The notes below the pieces were generated by a model. The model saw only the letters and a list, made by a program, of their open reading frames with translations. It did no database searches and was not told the DNA's origin. 64,000 nt of DNA from Triglochin maritima (Eukaryota; Streptophyta; Magnoliopsida; Alismatales; Juncaginaceae), in NCBI GenBank assembly GCA_963682175.1, contig OY821771.1, forward strand, positions 15,499,001 to 15,563,000, in the 5' to 3' direction. Shown piece after piece: positions 58,101 through 64,000 of the stretch (its first letter is position 1; each line of letters starts with the position of its first letter). Made by a program: the position numbers and the translations under genes.

Positions 58101-58289
58101 GTGGAGGACGCGGGTGTGGAGGGCGGAGAAGGTTATGGTTTGCGAGGTGGAGGCGGAGATCAGCGCCGGGCGGCTGGAGTGGGGGAGGGTGAGGGTGCGG
58201 AGGAAGGTGTAGAGGGAGTGAGGTGGGATTGGGAGGGATCGGCGGGGGGAGGTGACGATGTTGGAGGAATTAGTGTTTGGGTTCGCCAT
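52181..58289 (-). CDS. 4-coumarate:CoA ligase-like acyl-CoA synthetase (7 exons, 530 aa)
   Basis: Minus-strand exons: 58289-57781, 55073-54608, 54497-54308, 53735-53593, 53186-53119, 53017-52915 and 52294-52181. All introns are GT-AG, phases agree, and the sum is 531 codons including TAG. The protein belongs to the AMP-binding, adenylate-forming family: it activates a carboxylic acid with ATP and transfers it to coenzyme A. Motifs: [18 protein letters not shown] (182-199, phosphate-binding Box I), GYGLTESCG (326-334), GELCFRG (377-383, Box II), HTGDLG with ATP-binding Asp410, and [13 protein letters not shown] with catalytic Lys516. The length is normal for 4CL-like enzymes (about 530-560). 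The C-terminus is SNL, a minor variant of the peroxisomal PTS1 signal, so peroxisomal action (as in jasmonate-precursor CoA ligases) is possible but inferred. The substrate cannot be told. Exon 1 is very GC-rich. The start is the first ATG, followed by a Ser/Pro-rich N-terminus. No stop or frameshift seen; the only intact host gene here. Confidence 0.93.
55347..55728. mobile_element. hAT-type MITE in intron 1 of the synthetase gene
   Basis: Starts CAAGGTTTTCAGAACCG; the other end, read inverted, is CACTGTTCTTAAAACCGG. Flanked by the perfect 8-bp duplication GTTTTAGT (55339-55346, 55729-55736). Subterminal regions are packed with CGGTTCAACCGG-like palindromes. 382 bp, non-coding. The 8-bp duplication and TIR type indicate hAT. 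Confidence 0.88.
56085..56172 (-). pseudogene. trnS-GGA: Plastid-type tRNA-Ser(GGA) pseudogene
   Basis: Minus strand. AAGGCGCAGCATTGGAACTA covers the D-arm end and the anticodon arm (anticodon GGA). A long variable arm (TATGTATGCTTTTGCTTACC) and the T-arm with GAGTTCGAATCCCTCTC follow. It matches the layout of organellar tRNA-Ser(GGA), with several changes in the acceptor and D-arm (GATGACCTAGCTG instead of the GATGGCCGAGTGG type). Acceptor pairing is damaged, so it is a relic of plastid (or mitochondrial) DNA inserted into the nucleus. No longer organellar block was recognised around it. Confidence 0.75.
56803..57484. mobile_element. Possible PIF/Harbinger (Tourist-like) MITE in intron 1
   Basis: Left end GGGCATCTTTACCCATG; right end inverted GGCCATGTTCAACGGG. 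Flanked by TTA on both sides (56800-56802 and 57485-57487). AT-rich interior without coding sequence. The TIR match is only partial, so confidence is limited. Confidence 0.45.
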
Positions 58290-58299
58290 TAGAGTGGAG

Positions 58300-59937
58300 A
58301 GAGAGAGCTCAAGAAGAAGAATAAGTTAAGAGTCTAGAGAAGAAGAAGAAGACTTGTGGATAGAAAGTTTAATCGCTTTTATGTGATAATGGTAGTATAA
58401 TAATATATCATGGAGGACGACGACTATGAATGGTAACGGAGTACTTAATCGGAACTGAACTTGGAAAAAATGGAACGAGTTGGATCTAGATATCAAATTT
58501 TAGAACCAATCCGATTCCAATTTTGACTCACGAAACTGGATCTAGATCCAGATCTAACTTATTATTATAAAAATAATTAAAACCTAACAAACCCTAACAC
58601 CTAACACGTTACACATTTCTTCCGTCGTACATACACATGAATACATGATAGCTAATGAATAGGGAATTTAATACGACATAAATAAAACTCAAGTGTATTA
58701 TTAACGTTACGAAAGTTAAAATAGGGGACCTACATACAAAATGGCACCACATCATGGGAGTTTATTTTTTTACGAAGATAATATATATTAGCTTATTAGT
58801 ATATCATGCGAGTTGCGTGGAAAGATCGTACAACGACACTTACATCTTTAATATTTAAAATTAAATATAAATTCACATAGTTTTGCTTATAGCCTCTATA
58901 TTTGCTACAATACATTTACATGCTTGTCTAGTACCTGAAGTACTACTATACATTTATTTACATGTTCATAGGTAGAAAAGGAGATTTTGGAATTTCTTCT
59001 TCTTTTTGTTTTATTGATTTGGGGATGGTCTATTATGGTTTATTTTGTTTATCACAAGAAGATACAAATTTTAAATTGGAACTGCAAACTAATGGTAGTC
59101 TGGGAGATGACCTGAAAATTTATTTTGATTGTGTTCAATTCGAGAACAGTAGGTTTATTAGACACAGCAAGACTTTTACAAGTAACACATATTAAGATAG
59201 AGATAGGATGTTGACTCGCATGGGGGAAGAAGAAGACAACGTAAAGTTTGTGAAATTGAAACTTGCAACCACCACAACTTCCAAAGAAATGATTAAAACT
59301 TTTCAACAGTAATAAATGTTGATGTTATCCGTTATGATCAATTGTACTAATGAACGCAACTACGCAAGTAATGACATTTTGTCCTTTCAAAAAAATCGTA
59401 TTTAAGATGAATGGTCAATGGAGAATGAAAGTTGGAAGGGACCAGGACATCTGATAATTTTTGCTTGGGTGTACTTTTAAAATCGGCTTATTGGATATTT
59501 ACTCACATCAACACTTTTATTGCTCTGATACGCTTGTTAACTTAACTAATTGGTTTGATACTTTGGGAGATAAACCTGGGACTCGTGTCGCGGCTACCTG
59601 GGCCGGGCTGGATCCATGCCTTGGTCGTGCAAGATCCGTGGGCGTCGGGTAGAGTTTTTTTTGTGTCGGGTCGGGTTTCGATTTTCGGTTGTTTTTTTTA
59701 ATTTGAACTAAGTATATAATCACAATTAAATCAACAAACACAAATTATTTTTTCTCAAAGTAACTAATTTATTTATTAATAATTGTTGACTTAAATCTAG
59801 AAACAATATAAATACATAATTGGTTACATATGAAAAAAACTCGGAGGCTAACTAAATCTAAGTAATGAAAAATACCTAAGTGATATTAGGAAAAAATACT
59901 CCTTAAACAGACTGATTTAGCAAATTCGTCTTCAATT
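58300..59937. other. Promoter side of the synthetase gene, then unassigned sequence
   Basis: 58290-58380 is the probable 5' UTR/promoter zone on the minus strand (CTTCTTCTTCTTCTC near 58340). No certain TATA box. 58420-58570 is a degenerate GAACTGGATCTAGATCC-type repeat. 59585-59690 has CGGGTCGGGTTTCG words often seen near hAT ends, consistent with the hAT pseudogene that follows. Confidence 0.4.
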
Positions 59938-61180
59938 TTTATCGTCGTTGGTGTCAAGATTTATGTTTTGCATTTTGTCTGTAACGTTCATCCAATCCTT
60001 CAAGCATATGCTCATCTCGATCGACTTGTCGGACAAGCTTTACATCTTGTCACTCAAGACATTTTGAGACAAACAATATGAAAGACTCTGACTCTACAGT
60101 TGACGTCGAAAGATATAATAAATTTCTTGTCATCAATGAGACCGTGGAAACCTACTTGAGTTCTTTCTTCGCTAATCTAAAACATCAAAAGTTTTTAACT
60201 CAGCAGTAGTTAAGTACATTTCAATGTTTAAATATCCAGTTAATTCATTTTGTGTTTTATTTTGCACCAAAAATTAATTTTTTTTTACTTAACCAATTCC
60301 ATTGAGAGTCATCATCATTTGGATTCATTGCAGTTGTGGGTGGTTGTGATGATGAACTAACAACATTTGAACTCATTTGATTTACATTATGTAGTCTTTC
60401 ATATTATTCAAAGACTTACAATTATATAACTACATGATTTTGGAAATTTTTATAATTCATATTTGTAAAAAATTCTTCAAAAAAATATGTAAAGCACTAT
60501 TTTTAAATATAGGATCCATAATAAAAGTTAACAAAAACTAAATAGAGGAGGATTCCAATATTTATTAAACTTAGCCTCCATTATATTTAAAATTTCAACA
60601 AAACCGGAATTTGCCTGTATTTCACAAATACTTTAGTAATCGGAAGTAATTCATAGATAAATATGTTAGAGGTGAGGTAATATTGTCCACTTAATCTAGT
60701 AGTGAAGGTGAACAAATATTTTAAAAAATCTAACATAATTTTACAGTTTCCCAATCTATGGGGTTAACATGTAATCATTTTGTTTTTCATTATACAAGGT
60801 TGTAATTGCACGATTATAAGGATAACAACATTTTAACGTTTCTTATGTAGAATTCTATCTATGGGGAATATCTAATTTAAACTTCCTAGGTTTAACATGA
60901 TTATATGCACAAAATTCTCTAAATTTCTGATATCTAGACGTACTACTGCAACCTACATAAGCAATTGCATTCCTAACATTTTCTAAGTAAGATTTAATTA
61001 TTTCAAGTCTATTTTGTACTACCAAGTTCAAAGTATGACAAATACATCTAATATGAAAGAGTGAAGCATCTACAGGTGGATGACAATAATTTATAAGCAT
61101 TTTTATTGATGAACTGTTACTAGAAGCATTATCAAATGCAATTGCACAAACTTTATTTTTTTGATCTTTCTAATTGGATT
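59938..61180 (-). pseudogene. hAT transposase (RICESLEEPER/Ac-like) remnant
   Basis: Minus strand, read downward from 61180. KVCAIAFDNASSNSSSIKML and HIRCICHTLNLVVQNRLEII belong to the catalytic DDE/BED-associated core; Asp in DNAS is one of the expected acidic residues. NVRNAIAYVGCSS...KFREFC and LDIPHR follow. Then DWETVKLC, SPSLLDXVDNITSPL and LSMNYFRLLKYL, broken by stops (60830-60600). A Ser-rich linker MSSNVVSSSSQPPTTAMNP is near 60370. The dimerisation-domain end KSIEMSICLKDWMNVTDKMQ is near 60030-59970. The order matches plant hAT transposases. Inactive. Confidence 0.82.
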
Positions 61181-61342
61181 TAGTAAATATATACAATAAA
61201 TGATACGGAAATTAAAATATATTTATTTACTAGAAATTGAAGGACAACATTGATACACTACGACATACAAACTTACTGAAATTATAAAACACAGAATGTA
61301 GAAAATACGACATATTTCAACAATGATAATAACTAGTCTACA

Positions 61343-62537
61343 TTAATCCATTAGTTTCGCACAATCTACCATATTTGCGAGCATTCGGTCTTCAAGCTCC
61401 ATTCAGTTTGGATTCTTCGGCAAAACGATCATCATTTCCAACTTTCAGTTATCTTGCTTCATCTTCAACTTTCGCTCGGCACATTCTGCTTGCTTTTCCT
61501 CATGCTTCGTGTCTTCTTCTCTAACTTTTGAACTATATTCAAGTTTAGCACATAATTCGTAAATTCGATCGGCTCGCTCATCTTGTATCAGAGTTTTTTT
61601 CCTTTTTTTGTGGCTTTTTAACACCTTCAAGCCGAACAAAGGTTTGTGATGACCCTTCATTTGTTGGTGTCAATTGACCCATAGTATCATTCGTGTTTCT
61701 TCTCTTGCTGGACATTCATGTTTGTGGACTACTATGCTTCCTCCCATTGACATGTCGATGGGCGTTCTCGTGGTACACTCACCAGACCAAGTTGAATGAT
61801 TGAGTCCGACTTTGGGAACCTACGTAACAATACCCAAGCATAAAGGAATACAAACATGGCTCAAAAAGTGCACTCGTAGATATTGTCAGCTTCCCGGATG
61901 ACATCGTCGTCATTGTATCTGCTCCATTTCCGCTAAAGAGCTTCATCATAACAAGCAGTCCACTTCATAACTGATGGTGCGATTCTTCGCCAACAACCTT
62001 TCAATGAGTCTGCGACTCGCGTGGCCATGTATGTGTTGCTTTGGCATGACTCGTCGTACACTCGTTTGATCCTGCTCCATAATGCTCTAGCTCTTTGGTT
62101 GGTGTCATCAATTGAATCGATACTCACTTCCATATACGCCGAGATTAGTGCTTCATCCTCCAATATGAAACAAAGACTTCAACTTGATGGATTGTTGGCA
62201 TCCTTTCAGTGGTCGTGATGACGTATTTTGTGAGAGATGAGTGGGGAAATGGTTGACATTATCTTGTTCTTCGTCATCAGTCGTATTGCCATCTACATTT
62301 GCACTTGTCTCCCCACTGAGCATTTGGGTATATTCCGTATTGGTTTGGTGGATTTTGTGGGTACATTGGGAAACTGTTAAGGTCGTGATTAGGATATTGT
62401 GGTCACACTTGGAATTGTGGGTGCTCATAAGATTGATGTGGGTTTTGATACTGGATTTGTGGATATCCGGTGGGAAATAATGGACGGGATTTGGTTGGTG
62501 GACGACATGATTCACGGTTGTGGTCTGGAGAAGACAT
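61343..62537 (-). pseudogene. PIF/Harbinger ORF1 (Myb/SANT-like)
   Basis: Starts MSSPDHNRESCRPPTKSRPL at 62537, with a Pro/Gln/Tyr-rich N-terminus. The Myb/SANT-like domain EDEALISAYMEVSIDSIDDT and WSRIKRVYDESC lies near 62163-62050, then LKGCWRRIAPSVMKWTACYD. A C-terminal K/E-rich helix (RIYELCAKLEYSSKVREEDT, ERKLKMKQDN) ends at 61343. In PIF/Harbinger elements ORF1 binds DNA and helps the transposase enter the nucleus. Several stops interrupt it. Divergently arranged with the transposase remnant starting at 62784. Confidence 0.8.
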
Positions 62538-62783
62538 TTTGGTCTAAGAATTGAAGTGCTTGTGAAAATTGAAGTAGGAGATGATAGTTTGTGAGAATTG
62601 AAGTGTGCTTTTGTAAGCGTAGATTTACGTGAATAGTGTAGAGTCGTCTGACAAAACGTGAGATGTGTAGATCACGAGTTTCAATAGAAACACGGATTGT
62701 TCTACAAGATTATAAGTGATCGTTCTTCATGTCACCAACACCACATTATCGACTTCTTACACTCATAAACTTTGTCTTTCCTT

Positions 62784-63440
62784 ATGGATTATTTCGGTGA
62801 AGGGAGTTCTTACATTAATTGTAGTGGCTTCAGTTCATCTTCTTCGTCATCTGACGAGATGACCTTCCGTGAGAGATACGCGGCACTAGACCATGTGACC
62901 AAAGTAGTTCGTCAATTATTAATTCCTGAGGTCACTACAAATGCTCTGAGGAGGAGGAGATGAACTCCTAACCTAGACAGAGATTGTACGGTCAGTTATA
63001 ACCGCCAATGTTAGATTATTTTACTAACAACCCTGTGTATTTGGATCGTATTTTCAGAAGAAGGTTTCAAATGCAGAAGAATGTCTTCCTTCGAATTTCC
63101 TCCACCATTGAGGCATCCGATGTCTTCTTCCAACAAAGGCCAGACGTCGTGGGTTGATTTGGCATATCAAACTTAAAAAAATGTACTGCAACACTACGAA
63201 TGCTAGCATATGACATAAAGGCTGATGCGGTTGATGAGTACTTACGACTTAGTGAACACAACAGCAAGAACAACCCTCCAAAAATTCTGTGAAGGTGTCA
63301 TTAGCAACTTCGGCGTTGAATATCTACGAATGCCTACTCTGATGGACTTAGCAATGCTACTTCAAGTGAGTAAAGGGGGTTTCAAGGCATCATGGGGAAC
63401 TTCGATTGTATGTATTGGGAAAGGAAAAAATGTCAACTGG
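62784..63440 (+). pseudogene. PIF/Harbinger transposase, N-terminal half
   Basis: Starts MDYFGEGSSYINCSG. RRRFQMQKNVFLRISSTIEA (63056-63120) and KKCTATLRMLAYDIKADAVD with EYLRLSEH (63175-63262) are typical of the helix-turn-helix part. GNFDCMYWERKKCQLAWK (63390-63445) carries the first catalytic Asp. The sequence after about 63445 no longer resembles the family, so the second Asp and the Glu are lost. Stops and frame changes are present. Confidence 0.8.
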
Positions 63441-63449
63441 CTTGGAAGA

Positions 63450-64000
63450 GAAAGTTATGCACAAATTACTGCTGATATGTCGATTTTTCGGTTTCCAAAT
63501 ACATTATGTCTTGACACACATTTTGCACCCTCATATAATTAGAATTTGGAAAGTCCTTAGAGAAACTAATATCTTCTCCTTTGACTTTTCTTTCTAACGG
63601 GTCTAGGATCATCAAATTTGAATTTCGATGTGCATGTTATGAGCAAAGCAAGTGGCATATGCTGCCAGTTCAAACTTTCCTTATCCGAATTTTCCCATTT
63701 GATGTTGATTGCATAATCCGAATTTGCATCTATAATTTGAGTATTTTCCCATCAATTGACAACACAATAAAGAGAATAAACACGTGGAGTTGATTTCTTG
63801 TATCTTTCCCTTCAACTTTTGCTATATATATATGATTTTGCAATTAAGTCCTTCAACTTTTCAATATTTTCAGCAATTATATCTATTTTCTTGTAACTTA
63901 CAAAATGAAAATAAAACACTCGACATACCATTATTCAAATACAAAAATAAGATAATAGTGAAGGTAAAAATGGTAAACTATGATACTCATCAAATAACCC
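63450..64000. other. No gene recognised
   Basis: AT-rich sequence after the transposase remnant. No terminal inverted repeat of the Harbinger element could be located. Confidence 0.4.

Noticed and set aside
57627..58292. 221-residue plus-strand open frame
   Set aside because: It is the antisense of GC-rich exon 1 of the synthetase gene; composition alone keeps it open.

Overview
The window is nuclear DNA of a flowering plant, most likely a eudicot although the sequence does not settle this. It is almost entirely layered transposable elements around one apparently intact host gene. Evidence for a plant: Ty3/gypsy elements primed by tRNA-Asp and tRNA-iMet, CACTA, Mutator, hAT and PIF/Harbinger remnants of plant type, a seven-exon acyl-CoA synthetase gene of the 4-coumarate:CoA ligase-like family, and a decayed plastid-type tRNA-Ser(GGA).

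Layout. 1-3.2 kb: an LTR end inside a decayed chromodomain Ty3/gypsy pol, followed by its probable 3' LTR. 4.6-7.1 kb: CACTA terminus and TNP2-type transposase pseudogene. 9.5-17.3 kb: decayed plant transposon-associated ORFs on both strands, invaded by three minus-strand LTRs (one a clear solo LTR). 17.9-19.1 kb: a hairpin-like non-autonomous element with long terminal inverted repeats and a 10-bp target duplication. 21.5-35.2 kb: an old minus-strand Ty3/gypsy element of Tekay/Del type (target duplication AGTGA, tRNA-iMet primer site), truncated at its 3' end and split in gag by a young 6.5-kb Athila-like element (duplication GAACA). 36.0-43.3 kb: a second, complete young Athila-like element (duplication GTGAG, identical-length 1177-bp LTRs) carrying only gag and protease. 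44.35-51.75 kb: a Mutator-like element with terminal inverted repeats, a decayed minus-strand mudrA broken by two LTR insertions, and a convergent GRF-zinc-finger/coiled-coil/membrane ORF. 52.2-58.3 kb: the host acyl-CoA synthetase gene on the minus strand, with two MITEs and the tRNA pseudogene in its first intron. 59.9-63.6 kb: a hAT transposase pseudogene and a divergent PIF/Harbinger ORF1/transposase pair.

How the parts relate. The two Athila-like elements share LTRs, an 18-nt primer binding site exactly complementary to the 3' end of tRNA-Asp, a leader and a 3' region. One keeps gag-pro. The other has no coding genes and holds a 1.7-kb perfect-register palindrome made from part of its 5' LTR plus leader. 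Neither has reverse transcriptase or integrase, so both must have moved with enzymes supplied in trans. Several insertions can be proved because the host reading frame resumes exactly across the target duplication.

The most unusual signal is a set of GC-rich perfect hexamer inverted repeats (GCGGCG-N4-CGCCGC). They lie in pairs 32 bp apart, once upstream of the TATA box in each LTR and once in the leader behind the primer site, in both Athila-like elements. Two other LTR families in the window carry their own clusters of different short palindromes (CGGTCGACCG; TTCGGTCNACCGAA), and a third, unassigned region has GGGACACAAGTGTCCC-like clusters.
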